From Calcarisporiella thermophila CBS 279.70 (taxonomy: Eukaryota > Calcarisporiellomycota): DNA of 64,000 bases. The stretch's first letter is position 1. Each line of letters starts with the position of its first letter. The notes under the pieces were generated by a model, which did no database searches, was not told where the DNA came from, and saw only the letters and a program-made list of their open reading frames with translations. The stretch spans positions 62,001-126,000 of the forward strand of contig NW_027192199.1 in the NCBI RefSeq assembly GCF_041956535.1. Reading direction: 5' to 3'. Position numbers and translations under genes: made by a program. This document shows positions 1-12,524 of the stretch, piece after piece.

Positions 1-106
1 CTAACAATATTTCTTTCGGAATCTTCATGGGTTAAACAAGATATTGCGCGCTTAATGCTATCAATTGATAATCTCTTCTTACCTTCAACTTTGACATTAA
101 TACAAA

Positions 107-2689
107 ATGCCGGCATCAAATCGTAAATTAGGCCCTGAGACTGAGTATATTATGTTGAAGGAAATTGGCGATGGATCTTTTGGTAGCGTACTCCAAGCTC
201 AAAATAGAATCACGGGGGACATGGTAGTATACCTTCTAGAATATATGCGCTATTTGTCCATTTATAGCTTTCTGTTATAGGTGGCTATCAAGAAGATGAA
301 AAAGAAATTTACATCGTGGTATGAGTGCACTCATCTAAGAGAATACAAGGTATAATACAAAATTATTTATACTTGATGCATTTTCTTCTGACATCTTTTG
401 TGACCACTGCTGTTCAGGCCTTAATGCGACTCAAGGGCCATCCCAACATAATTCAACTCTTTGATGCATACTATAATGCCTCGACGAAGGAATTATCACT
501 GGTGATGGAGTATATGGAGGGTAATCTATATCAGTTGATTAATGAACGTAAAGATAAAAAGAACGGATTGCTGTTGAGCGAGATTCAGCAGATAATGTAA
601 ATGCTAAATTTTAAATTTATTTTATATGCACACTAAATTTTCAGTTTTTTTTTAGAGGACAAGTCCTTTCAGGACTGGCACATATGCATAACAAGGGCAT
701 CTTCCATCGAGACCTTAAACCCGAAAATCTCCTTGTTGCTTGCGCCCCTCCCACCATTGAGTCTAGCAGCAAACAACTCGTAGTGAAAATTGCTGATTTT
801 GGCCTCGCTAGAGATACTCGCAATCGTCTGCCCTATACAGAATATGTTAGCACTCGGTGGTAATTGCATCCATTATCACGTATATTATATCCTTTTTTTT
901 AAGCGAAGCCTTCTAGGTATCGAGCGCCTGAAGTTTTACTTCGATCTCCGTTTTACACACCAGCAATTGATATGTGGGCGGTTGGTACAATCTTAGCCGA
1001 GCTTTTAACTTTGCAACCACTCTTCCCGGGACACTCTGAAGCTGATCAACTCTGGGTCATCTGTCAGACGTTAGGCAACCCAGAAGAATACCGTGATGCT
1101 CTTGGGAGACAAATTGGCGGTGGAGAATGGAAAGAGGGGATCAAACTGGCGAGAAACACGGGATTTTCATTTCCTCAAGTAATATAATTTCTATACATTA
1201 CAAAATAACTTATTGACACAAACTTTTTTATTAGACTAAACCTAAAGATCTCCGCTTGATACTTCCGCATGCACCGAATGATCTGATAACTGTACTCGAG
1301 CGCCTCCTTAAATACGATCCAAAACTAAGACCTAATGCTGAAAATGTGCTACGTTATCAGTTTTTTACCAATTCTAATATCTGCACAGAATTAAATAATA
1401 CCCGCTGGTCTACTGCTCGGCATTCACTTCACCGGCTCGCGATTGACACCTCTCTTTTAAAATCAGAAGTAAACGCAAGCTTTGGTCGCTCACGCTCTCG
1501 ATCCCATTCTTCTACGTCCCAAGGAGCACGACGTCCTTCACTTAGATCACTCAAGGGTGTGTGGGATTTTGACTTGCCGGCAATACCTGTATCTCCTTTT
1601 TCATTCAATCCACTTTTTACGCAAGAAGAGAATTTTGAGCCCGAAGAACTGCCGCAGAAGGATATGGATTCAATATCTCGAAAACGAGGGTCAATTCATG
1701 ACTTGACTTCAACAGTGACAATATCGCATTCCACCTACGAGAAATCACATAACATAGGAGAATATAGAATGCAGGATTCGACTTTGTCGCGGCGCAGTTT
1801 GTCGCGGTCATGGCATGGCGAATTCCCAATTCTTGCAACACGTATCCGAGAACAAACAGATATAACTAATAATGACAGCACAGAAGAAAGAAACAAATCG
1901 AATACCAGTAATTTGTTAATTTCCTCCGATGGAGTTAGCTCTGTTCTTGCAGAAATTGACCGTGCTTTCCATAACCACAATTTTGACGTTTTCTTTCCCG
2001 CGCATTCTCCTCGCTCACTTCTATTCGACGAGGTTAATTGCGTTGTTTCGGACGAGACGAATAGTAGTAGTATTGCTGGAAAAAATAGAGTGGACTGTCC
2101 ACAACCCCGGGATTCAGGCTGGGATGAAGAAGGTAGAGAGCACGATAAACACCAAAAAGAAATGCGCGACGATTACATTGTACTTGAAGGCTCATCCTGT
2201 GAAGAGAATAATTCCAGAACTCACACCGAAAAGTCAAATTACTGCTCTAAACAAGATAAACTAGCGGAAGCGATAAACTTGGAACATGAAGTATTCACGA
2301 GAACCACAGATAGAATCGAGCAGGATGTTGAAAGGAAAGTGAATTCGATTCAATCTTGGTGTGATGGACAGCTTGCAGTATTTTTCAATACGCCAAAGCA
2401 ACATGAACTTTCAATTACTGGAGAGTCGACCCCTGCTCCCCCGTCACCTACTACTAAGCCATCAGTATCGTTGGCGCTTTCTCCTTTATCTATATCTCAT
2501 TCTATGGCTGAAAAATCACCACTGCTTCCATCCCTTCCCACTTCGTCAAAACTAGTGCGAGAATTCCAACTCGTTTCACCCTCTACCAAGAAGCTCAGTA
2601 TTTTGGGTTCAAGCAATTGGTTCAACAGGGTAGGTAAGAGACGAATGGGTATTGGTAGTAAGGCTAGTGAAGAGAAAAGTGCTCCTTAA
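107..2689 (+). CDS. MAK/RCK (Ime2-like) serine/threonine kinase
   Basis: Six exons (107-223, 281-349, 418-596, 656-859, 917-1178, 1235-2689) give 761 residues. The N-terminal ~300 residues are a complete kinase domain: Gly loop GDGSFGSV (res 21-28), VAIK with Lys43, aC Glu60 in [14 protein letters not shown], and activation loop [14 protein letters not shown]. The TEY plus STRWYRAPE signature is that of the RCK family (MAK/ICK/MOK, fungal Ime2/Crk1), close to CDKs and MAPKs. In fungi these kinases act in meiosis and morphogenesis; in flagellated eukaryotes they control cilium length. The C-terminal ~450 residues are Ser/Thr-rich, low-complexity and probably disordered. The start is the first ATG before the domain and leaves the usual short N-terminus. 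Family assignment is firm; the biological role is inferred. Confidence 0.88.
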
Positions 2690-3612
2690 TCGTGCTTAAC
2701 GGGGGTTGATCCTGTTTATATTTTCACCCGCTTCTTTGAATCCATCTTTTTCTTCTTTCATATAATTTGTTTTTTATTTTATTTCAGATTTTTATATGCT
2801 CCTAATTACTTTATTTGATGCCCTGCTCCTCAATACTCTCACTAGTTCCTATTTCAGCTTTCAATTGCATCCTAATGTCTATTTGTATATATAAATTTCT
2901 TGTTAACCTTGCTTGAATTTTCTACTATTTTTATCTATTCTTTATTGAACTTGATAAATAAACCAGGCAATGTCAATCCTACGGAATGCCATTTGCTAGA
3001 TGAGGGTTGTTCCTATTTCTTTTGTCTTTACAGAAATAAAGTGGCAAAACGACAGCAAGTAGCAGTATTTTAACAATGAAACGATTAAATATTCATCGGA
3101 ACAGAAAATCCTGACTAATATAGACATAAACGCGCCATTTAGATTTATAATGTTAAATATGGAAGGAAAATTTCTTGTAAGCTCAATTCTTATTATCAAG
3201 ACATATGGTTCCCAAATTCTTGAGACAATGATTATCCTGAATGATTCGCTATTCTAGACTAAGTTTCAAATTAAGAATAGCCAGAGGTCTGCTAGTGAGC
3301 GAAAATAATCGGTTCCAGACAATTTTTACAAAGCAACTCTCTGGAATTGCCTGAACCCTTCTCAGTCAACGGCAGTGCCAATGTCGAAGCACTATATGCG
3401 CCTCAGTAATATATTACGAGATTCTATTTTAAAACTGCGATAGAAAGTAATTAAAACTTCCCGACTAAGGAATTAAACAGAGCGAGGAATATAGGTTTGC
3501 CAAAGAGACAAGATGGAGTATAAATACGGTGTGTTGGGCGTTATTCCAAAGAGTGAATTTTTTTTTTCATATAATATTGATAATATAATACTCGTAATAC
3601 AGAAATTTTGCA
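2690..3612. other. AT-rich intergenic, no gene seen
   Basis: Only short stop-bounded frames without recognisable protein similarity. It should hold the 3' UTR of the kinase and the promoter of the transporter downstream. Confidence 0.6.
3519..3526 (+). promoter_or_regulatory. TATA-like box of the acetate transporter
   Basis: TATAAATA lies 87 bp upstream of the ATG at 3613 and is followed by a T-rich leader. Assignment is by position and sequence only. Confidence 0.45.
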
Positions 3613-4314
3613 ATGGACGCTAACGACAATCGCATTCCCGGTGAGGTGGACGTGAAAACGGGAAATCCGTTTAAATCACATCAAAACATGCACTCTTCAA
3701 CTTTACGACACAAAATGGGAAATCCGGCGCCCATGGGGCTATTTGGCTATGCAGTGACAAGCCTTGTGGTATCGCTATACAACGCTAGAGCGGGTGTTTC
3801 AGCAACAACCCCTCAAAATCTTGCTTCGGGAATGTGCTTATTCTCTGCTGGCTTTATTCAAATATTAGCGGGCATATTCGAGCTGATTGCTGGAAACACT
3901 TTCGGGGCCACTGCTTTTTGTTCGTACGGTGCATTTTGGCTTTCTTTAGGACTTAATCTTCTCCCTTCTTCCGGAATTGCTCAGGCTTACACAAGCGTTT
4001 CAGAATACGAAAGGCTTCAGGCGAGCGCAATCTTCTCACTCGCCTGGGCAATTTTTACATTCCTCATTTTTATTGCCTCGCATCGTACAAATGGCGGCGT
4101 GGTTGCTATGTTTTTCTTCATGTTTTTGGCCTACCTTCTTAATGCCATTGCTGATTTTACCCAAACTGGTGGTGCCAGAGTTGCTGGGGGTATAGTAGGC
4201 ATTTTGTCTTCAGCATCCGCGTTCTGGAGTGCGATGGCGGAATTGCTTGCATCTGAGCGAACAAGCATTGTACAGTTGCCATTATTTTCTTTAAAAGCAA
4301 ACGAGGAAGTTTAA
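3613..4314 (+). CDS. GPR1/FUN34/YaaH family acetate (or ammonium) transporter
   Basis: Intronless, 233 residues. The family signature NPAPMGL is at residues 37-43, just before the first helix. Six hydrophobic segments follow, with a YGAFWLSLG motif after the third. Size and layout match fungal Ato1/Ato2/Gpr1 and bacterial SatP. These plasma-membrane proteins import acetate/succinate and were also proposed to export ammonium; they are induced when acetate or amino acids are the carbon source. The hydrophilic ~35-residue N-terminus is cytosolic in known members. Five peptide transporters lie just downstream on the same strand, making a nutrient-uptake neighbourhood, but each has its own promoter region. 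Substrate cannot be settled from sequence. Confidence 0.9.
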   Translation: MDANDNRIPGEVDVKTGNPFKSHQNMHSSTLRHKMGNPAPMGLFGYAVTSLVVSLYNARAGVSATTPQNLASGMCLFSAGFIQILAGIFELIAGNTFGATAFCSYGAFWLSLGLNLLPSSGIAQAYTSVSEYERLQASAIFSLAWAIFTFLIFIASHRTNGGVVAMFFFMFLAYLLNAIADFTQTGGARVAGGIVGILSSASAFWSAMAELLASERTSIVQLPLFSLKANEEV

Positions 4315-4740
4315 TAACAACATTAGTGCATTGCAGTTGACATATATTTCGATTACATATTTTGATAATATAATACTTTAAACCCTATTAGTTAGTTATA
4401 ATCGCATTTGAATGTGAGGGAAAAGAGAAACAATCTAGCTTTACTAATGAGAATTCGAAACAGTTAAGTTATTTTAAAACCCCTAGGAAAACTTTTCCAC
4501 ACATAATTGTTTATTCAATGCGCCATTCAACACCTAAAAATATATATTTCTGCTCTAAAAATGGAAATGATGGTTGTAGTACATTCAAATGCGCCTCTCC
4601 TAACCGTCAGACTCTTGAAACACCACAATTCAAATTTCATACCCCGGTGTTATGTGATTGGGAGTTTGCTACTGATTTTTCGGCATTGACATACCTTTAC
4701 GAAAAATTAAAAAAATATGCCCAGACTTTAGAGGCACTCG

Positions 4741-4773
4741 GTTGTTTGATAGTTTTTGATAGTTGTTTGATAG
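4741..4773. repeat. short imperfect tandem repeat
   Basis: GTTGTTTGATAG occurs twice, separated by the related TTTTTGATAG, so the unit TTTGATAG is repeated about three times. Probably a simple slippage repeat. Confidence 0.5.
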
Positions 4774-5436
4774 CTGTTCTTGTTTGCTAGCTATTCTTCA
4801 GACATTAACCTCTCATTCGATATTAATCTATACTTAGCCCACAATTTGACAACAGTTTCTAGGTAGTGGAAAATGTGTTGCTTAACAATAGTAGAGTATA
4901 TGATATTTTATTCAATTGAGTTATGATGACTACATGATTGTACGTCGGTGTATACACATATCATGTCGGGGATCTAAAATGTTAAGAATTTAAAATCGTG
5001 CATTGTGAGAATAATAATATGCACTCTCGAAAATATATCGCGAAACAACTGATATATTCAACCTTCTATCCTTATATCCTAAGTCCTTACTGATTTCAAC
5101 AAGAAATTACCTCCTAATAAAATGATTCCTTGAAGTGTTTCGTTGCTTGTTTACTAATATAGACTTAGCCTTGGTAAATGATGAGGGCGGAGAAGTTAAA
5201 CTGTCTTTTGTCTCCGAACTAGCCATATAGGTAGAATAAAGCCAGGGAACCAACAAAACTACTCAAGTTAGTAAAAGGCCGTATCTCAAGGAAACCAAAG
5301 CTAACTCATGTGATACCGCAAGAGTAATCCGACACCGATAGATGACTGCCACTTTTTAAAGTGAGGGTCTGATAATATCACAAATTGTTAGTCATGCAGT
5401 CAAGCAGCTACACAGGTTGCGTAAGAAAATCAAACA

Positions 5437-5443
5437 TATAAAT
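5437..5443 (+). promoter_or_regulatory. TATA-like box of POT-A
   Basis: TATAAAT 136 bp before the ATG at 5573. Similar boxes occur at comparable distances before the other array members. Confidence 0.4.
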
Positions 5444-5572
5444 TCGGATACAGCACGCAAATTTTTTGTAACTTCTTCTAGCACACCTCCATCAGCTTTT
5501 CTAAATAGTGACTCTTGTTTACCCTCTTTTTATTCACACCCACCGTTTCTCCGGCTGCTATTGATCACATAA

Positions 5573-7450
5573 ATGGATAGCGACGAAAAATCCCAACAAG
5601 CCATCTATGACCTCCTGCTTCAGGTAAAGGATATAACTATACAGAACCACAATGCAAAGCCTGCTGAGCAAAAATTTTTGCCCAAGATAGGACCGTCATA
5701 CGGGTCGAGAGCTAACACAGCGGGATAAAGAGCTCCTTGAGCTCGAAGTGCGCATCAACCATCATATTGATAAGCGATTGTTAGAAAATCCAACTCGCAT
5801 TCCAAAGGCCATCTATTTCATTATCCCTAATGAGTTTGGAGAACGTTTCTGCATGACCGGCATAAAAATCTTGCTTGCCCTGTATTTCCCTCGCATAAGT
5901 GGCATCTCTAACGAGCATACTAAGACACTGGTTCATGCGTTCACGATGATTTCGTACTTTTTCCCTATTGTCGGGGCCGCTCTCTCTGACTCCTTTTTGG
6001 GCAAGTACCGCACAATTTCCAGTCTCTCCATCGTTTACTGGATCGGTACTCTACTACTCGCCATCTTTTCAATCAATGGGGTTCTGGGTCAATACGGTTC
6101 GATTCCTATCGCTGGACCCTATGTTGCTTTGATGCTCATGGCTATTGGTACTGGCGGAATTAAACCCTGCGTGTCGACACACGGGGGTGATCAATATCTT
6201 CCTCACCAGAAGGACGGAATCGACTGGTTTTACACTATGTTCTATACCTCTATTAACATCGGAGGGCTTCTTTCTCAAAATATCACTCCTCATCTCGTCA
6301 ACAAAGTTACATGCTTCGGGGAGCGGTGTTATTTTGCTGCCTTCTTTCTTCCCTCGGTAGTGTTTGGTATTGTGACTTTTGTGTTCATCTTTGGCGCTAG
6401 ATATTATCGTGTTGTGCCTCCGGTGGGTGAATTCCTTCCCTACAAAGCTCTGAAAGCAGCCATTATTGCTGGGAAACGCTGGTTAGCGGCTTCATCTGAA
6501 GAACGCAAGAGAAAACATGGGTTCCTCGATTTCGCAGAAGACGTCGTTGGTGCTCCATTTGTAGAGGAAACGCGCCAGCTTGGCCGTATTATATATATGA
6601 TCCTGCCGACAATATTCTTCTGGATGATTTATGATCAGAACACAACTGAATGGCAGTGTAAGTGGTGAGCTAATTCCATGCCGTGTCTTCTAACTCTAAT
6701 TCTATGAGCATGTCTATCACGCCTACAGACCAATACCAAATGATGAATAATAGGATGGGCTCCTATGACGTCTCGCCTGAGTCTTTTCAAGTGATCAACT
6801 CTCTACTCATTATTGTTATGGTGCCCGCTCTTGGACTGCTTTATCCACGACTAGAACGACTTTTGAAAATACGCTTCACCACCCTTCGCCGCATATCTGC
6901 CGGGTTTTTCCTTGTGTGCTTGAGTTTCATAATTTCCGGCTGTTTGCAACTTGGTGTTGAGGCCCGCTACAATCCAGTTCTGGCTGCGGATGGAAAGACT
7001 GTACTCTCATGTGAAGAGTGTGTGCATTGTCTTTGGCAAGTACCACAGTGGTTTATCTTGTCTCTTGCAGAAGCTCTCGCTTCACCCACTGGCCTTTTGT
7101 TCTGTTATGAAGAATCTGGCAGCGCACTTAGAGCTCAATCCTCTTCTATGTGGCTACTTATGATTTCGCTTGGCAATGTCGTCATTGTAGCTTTAAGTGC
7201 TTCTGTCGAAGAAAATGGAAAGATTGTTGGACCGTCGAAGTATTTCTTTTACGCGGGAATCGGATTGGGTGAGTGTTTGGTGTACTCTCATTGTATCTAC
7301 TGCCGAACTAAATTAATCCTTTTCTTTCGTTAATTAGCTGCATGGCTATGGTTTTCTATCCAGGCTTACTTTTACAAATATAAGGCGGATTCTGACGCAG
7401 AGCGTATTGAAGAAAACAGACACAACCTCGAAGATAAATCCAAGGAATAA
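5573..7450 (+). CDS. PTR2: POT/PTR2 family proton-coupled oligopeptide transporter A
   Basis: Four exons (5573-5623, 5691-6657, 6729-7268, 7338-7450), 556 residues. The first exon is a 17-codon micro-exon ending LLLQ, joined in phase 0 to DRHTGREL. POT hallmarks: ExxERF proton-coupling motif in NEFGERF, DSFLGKYRT, GTGGIKPCVSTHGGDQ, FYTSINIG and a C-terminal CYEESG segment. The family imports di/tripeptides with protons across the plasma membrane through 12 helices. It is the most divergent array member: after ExxERF it reads CMTG where B and C have CYYG or CFYG, so a substrate-pocket aromatic appears to be lost. The exon 2/3 junction falls at the same codon position and phase as in copy D; the last intron differs from those of B-D. 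Confidence 0.92.
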
Positions 7451-9856
7451 TCTGTTATGTTTCTGGTCCAAAATCGTTTTTCGATAGCTTGACTTATAAT
7501 TAAGGATTGAAATCAAGATTTTATTTAGTATTTTCTCCTCTTCATGAAAAATCCTGTATTAAAATTAGAAAATTATTGTAGATTTAATATTATTCTAATA
7601 TTCTAAAGCTTATAATTCTTTTTATTTAATTTATTAACTGTTAATTACCTTATTGATTGCTTTTCCGTTCATCCTTGGTATCTCCTGGGAATATTTTCTT
7701 GATTCAGACCACAAAGTTGGACCACTCGAGAGTTGAAAAGCATTGTGGAACTTCTGGCTACGAATTTTATATCGAGTGTATCGCGTGTTCTCCGCTTCGG
7801 TATATGCGGCCTGGCCGAAAGACCGCGTGGACTTTTCAGAATCTAAATTCGAATTGCTCACGAGCAACTTGTTACACTATTAATCTTAAATTTAGCATTT
7901 AATTCAAAAACAAGTCGAAGCTACTTAGCCACTATAATTTAAAAAAAAAAAATAAGGCTTGGAACAATCCCGCTTTAGTAGATAATTAAGATATTTAGCT
8001 ACTATGAGTCCTTGGATTTAGCTACCAATATTCAAGCTCCCGATTATACCAATATATGGTCAGCATTTTCAATTTATCAACGAACCGCGTTTCCTTAATC
8101 TAAATATCATTCAACCTTCATATCTGATACATGAGAATAAATAGAATATATTTAAGTGAAGGAGGAGTGATTCCTCAGTAAAAGCTCTTAGATTTTCCTT
8201 GGATCTTCAGTATATTGCGTGATTTCGAAATGATATTGATACTTAGCTCATTTGGTGTTAGCACCACTATTGCACATATTAGAGCGAAAATGAGCGCGAT
8301 CGATACCTATTTTTCCAGCATCTACTAGCAATTATGCTGAAAACTTAGTCCTTTCACATTTAAGTTGAAAACCTATATATAACCCACAAACTGGAGTTTA
8401 TTAAGGTATCTGGGACAATTGGAGAGGTGCAATAGTATGCAGTTCAAAAGTGATATTATTCATATTAAATTTAATTTGACAATACTACTGATATGCACAG
8501 TTTTGCTTAAACAGCTGGTTCAAAGAATACAGTTTAAACGTTCATTAGCGATATCAGCAACTAACGACAATTTATACAGCAATTAAAAATATCAAGGCCA
8601 TATAGAATATTACTATATCGAGTTTCTGAAGAGAATGAAATCGTTACTATTATTATTATCATTATATCGCTTCTTCGATATCATTGATGGTACGTTTGAA
8701 AATTAAATCATTAGAAAACGTCACAACCATACTATTGACCATTTTTAATCCAGCTTCTTCGCTTATACTATTACATACTCTGGTACATGCAGTGGAGGAG
8801 TGATCTTTTTCAAAATAGAGAAGAAATGTAACCACAACAAACATAAGCTACTGGCAGAAAAGAAATTTGCAAATTAACTTAGGGATTGAAAAGTGGGGTG
8901 AATTGATAGAGTCTCTCAAGGTCGCATTATTATAGATGACTATATTCTGTCCGCTCTATCACATAAATATTGGGAATATTTTCACCCATACAGGTATCTA
9001 GCCGACTGACTTAGATATTCAAGGAATACACTCAGATATATCTTCTTTCAAGCTATCAGAATAAAACACAGGGTCGATTTGTTTCAATCTAAGTGTTCAA
9101 TACTTAATAGTTCTCATAATAAATAGAGAGGTATAGAGAATCTTGCATAAAATTAATTTTAATATGTCTAGCCTCCGTTGTATTTCATCTTCTCAAGCAT
9201 ATAGCATTAATTATTATACATAAATAAGAGAACAACTCCATTATTAACTATTAATTACGCACCAAGGCCTTGTGACCATCTCTTTTGCCTTGGTTGAATC
9301 CTTGTGTAGAGTTTGATCAGACAAAAATGATTGGCTATTGCCTAGTACCATTTGTGCGAGCAAGGTATGACTCCGCTTCATGAGCGCGGTTTAACCGAGT
9401 GTACTAAGATATTTATGTTTCCGCTCTGCTCATGCGAGACCAAATCACCAATTAAGGAATTGTCAAAACTCTATGTTGCAAGCGCTATTTTCTGTCTATT
9501 CCTAATGAGAACGTATATCATTTAGCATCATTACGATGGGAGTAGGTATCAGATTCGAGAAAACATGGCAATACCTTTGGCGAACATGGCTGCAAAGTAG
9601 TTGTAGTTACAGCGGAACGCTTAATTAATTCAATTCTGACGATATCTCTAGCTCATTAACAAGGTTTCCACAATTAAGAGGCAATTATATGCAACAGTGA
9701 GAAAAAAAAATCCAAAACTTTAAATACTTCTAAAAGAATAATGCAGCTATGGGTATAAAATGAGAAGATACCCGCCAGATGTTATAATTCCCGCGAGTCA
9801 GCCAATTTTATTTAGTTTCCCTTCTTCCTACTTTCTCCCTTTGCCTTCTAATAACA
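7451..9856. other. AT-rich intergenic, 2.4 kb, between POT-A and POT-B
   Basis: Strongly AT-rich, with no frame longer than about 80 codons and none resembling a known protein. It is the longest gene-free stretch in the array. No remnant of another transporter was seen. The TATA-like box of POT-B is at 9754. Confidence 0.55.
9754..9760 (+). promoter_or_regulatory. TATA-like box of POT-B
   Basis: TATAAAA 103 bp upstream of the ATG at 9857, followed by a pyrimidine-rich leader ending in TAACA before the start. Confidence 0.5.
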
Positions 9857-11667
9857 ATGGCTATTGAAGAGAAAGTGCAACAACAGGTCTATGATCTGTT
9901 GCTACAGGTAAGATATCTATCCTCATAGTCATTCATTGCTTTAGAGACGCAATTCTAATTTTCAAACGCTTCAAAGGACCGTTATCAAGGGCAAGAGTTA
10001 ACACAGCGTGATCAGGAGCTCCTCGAACTTGAGGTACGCTTAAACGAGCGCATTGACCGAGGGCTACTCGAAGACCCCCAGAGGGTTCCAAAAGCAGTTT
10101 ATTTCATCATTCCCAATGAGTTTGGTGAACGCTTCTGCTATTATGGAATTAGACCACTGTTGATCAACTTCTTCAAAGGTTTTTGTGGCACTGATGACGT
10201 TGGGGCTAAAGTGCACTACCATACATTCGTTTATGTTACATATTTTTGTCCTCTCATCGGCGCCGCCCTTTCTGACTCTTTCCTTGGAAAATACCGTACT
10301 ATCGTCTCTCTCTCTGTTTTATACTTCATCGGAACTCTGCTGTTTGCCATCTTCACTATCCCCGGAATCCTCGGCATACCTCCGAATATCCCAATTGCTG
10401 GACCGCTTGGTGCTCTCATGCTTATCGCTCTTGGTACCGGTGGTATCAAGCCTTGCGTCTCAACTCATGGTGGTGACCAGTACCTCCCGCACCAGAAAGA
10501 TGGAATTGACTGGTTCTTTTCGATCTTTTATACCTCGATTAACGTTGGTGCCTTGATCTCCGGAAATATCACTCCTGCCGTCAGAAAAAATGTACAATGC
10601 TTTGGCGAATACGATTGTTACTTCTACGGAACAATCATGTGCTCAATTATGTTTGCCCTTGTCACTGCTGTCTTCATCTTCGGTGTGCGTTACTATCGTA
10701 TCGTTCCTCCGGTTGGCGAGTTCTTGCCATGGAAATGTCTTAAGGTGACTGTCACTGCTGGTGTGCGCTACCTCTCAGCATCGTCTGAGGAACGTAAGCG
10801 TAAGAAGAGCTGGCTCGATTTTGCGGAGGAGGACTATGGCGCACCATTCGTGGAGGAGACCCGCCTGTTTGGTCGTGTGATCTATATGATTCTCCCGATG
10901 ATGTTCTTCTGGATGATATACGACCAAACTGCCTCGGAATGGCAAAGCCAATACGTTTTGATGGATGATCGCATTGGCAGTATCCAACTCTCCTCGGATC
11001 AATTCCAGCAAATCAATTCTTTCCTTATTATCATTATGGTACCTGGTCTTGGATATTTGTATCCAATCATTGAACGCCGCCTCAAGATTCGCTGCACTCC
11101 TCTGCGTCGTATGAGTCTCGGATTCTTCCTTGTGATTGTTGCATTCGTCATCTCTGGTTTGCTGCAGATTTCAGTTGAGAAGAACGCTAAACCCACCAAG
11201 TATGATTTGGCGGGTAACGTTGTTGAGTGCCATAATGGATGTGTTCACTCCTGGTGGACGGTACCTCAGTGGGTCATCGTCTCATTGGGTGAGGCACTCG
11301 CCTCTCCTACTGGACTTCTCTTCTGTTATGAGGAGTCTGGAAAGGCTCTCAAAGCTCAAAGTTCATCCATGTGGCTCCTCATGGTCTCCTTTGGTAGTAT
11401 GATTATTGCGGCGGTTGAAAAGAAATTGGCAACAAGTGTTAGCGGTAAATAATTTGGCACGCCTTACTGACCTAACCTATTTTATGCTTAAAGACCATTC
11501 CTCTATCTTTATAATTAGGTCCCGCTAAGTATTTTGTGTACTCTGGCATGGGTCTAGCATTCAACATTTGGTTCATTATCCAAGCCTATTTCTATAAGAC
11601 CAGAGCACAAATAGAACAAGAGCGAGCGCTCGAGGAAGAAGAAAAAGCCGCTAAAATTGAGAACTAA
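9857..11667 (+). CDS. PTR2: POT/PTR2 family peptide transporter B
   Basis: Three exons (9857-9907, 9977-11444, 11519-11667), 555 residues. The micro-exon encodes M-A-I-E-E-K through LLLQ and joins DRYQGQELTQ. All POT motifs are present: NEFGERFCYYG, DSFLGKYRT, GTGGIKPC, FYTSINVGAL, PPVGEFLPW. The last intron interrupts the Gly of SGPAK in phase 1. From the DSFLGK region to near the end of exon 2 it is almost identical in DNA to copy C, about 2670 bp downstream, while the preceding ~30 codons differ at more than half their positions. Predicted plasma-membrane di/tripeptide:H+ symporter; substrate preference unknown. Confidence 0.93.
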
Positions 11668-12524
11668 ACTACAATATTCGATTCTTTAAAGCAAGCATAG
11701 AGCATTGCTTGGCTTTTATTCTTTACAATATCCGGTGTAGGATTCCCCATAAGGGAACAGTTTTATAGCTACTTTTATTTATTTTTGTCTAACAAACGTT
11801 CTCTTATTTTTCTTTACATTTCTTTAATTATTCTTCCATTTTTTACGTGGAGAGTTTAATAATAATAGGAATTTTAATATTTGCTTTGTTGTTGTAACCA
11901 ACTCGCAGCTCCTTCGTGAACTGTAAATTTTAAAATTTACACCAAGATAATTGGGCTTGTAAGTTGGCGTAAAGGTTCATTGAATGTGATTTGAACATTA
12001 TAACGTGACCAGATAAACGCACAATCTCCGACTCGGTTGATAAACTGAGGGGAATACTGAAATTATTTAAGTTTAAGCGCACATGCGAAATTTCGTTTTC
12101 TGGCAAACCTAAAGACATCAAGTTTGGGCATATGGTACATTTCATTGCTGCTGAATTTTGATATTGACATTGGAATGTTTTATTTAACTTGATACAATTT
12201 TAGATGTGAAAGATTTACCACATCTCACTATTAGATATTTGTATGCAACTTTTGGCTGTTCCAACGACAATGCATTGAAAATTATCCTGGATCCTTATTA
12301 AAGTTTTCGCGTATATAGTCAAAAAGAGTATAGCAGTATTATCAAGGGAGGAACTCTAAAAAATCCAAATCGTGCGAACATAACTTAATTGCATGGGTGC
12401 CAAGAAATCGCACAGGTATTTAAATCAAAGACGGCTTTGCATTTGAATTCTTACCTGGGAGAGCATTTTTTTTTTTGTCCACTTTATCCTTACTTATTTG
12501 TTTAATCGCTATTTCCTCTCGACA
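11668..12524. other. AT-rich intergenic between POT-B and POT-C
   Basis: No gene recognised. The homology between B and C does not extend into this spacer, so the copies are not simple tandem duplicates of a whole unit with flanks. Confidence 0.55.
12417..12424 (+). promoter_or_regulatory. possible TATA-like element of POT-C
   Basis: TATTTAAA 108 bp before the ATG at 12525, matching the ~105 bp spacing in copies B and D. Weaker match than the others; TATATA at 12312 is an alternative. Confidence 0.3.

Larger units (their letters stand above)
4315..5572. other. AT-rich intergenic upstream of POT array
   Basis: No coding region recognised; short frames only. It contains a small direct repeat near 4741 and the TATA-like box of the first peptide transporter near 5437. 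Confidence 0.6.

Noticed and set aside
7451-9856. Search for a sixth, decayed POT gene in the long A-B spacer
   Set aside because: None of the POT motifs (GERF, GKYRT, GGIKPC, YEESG) is found in any frame.
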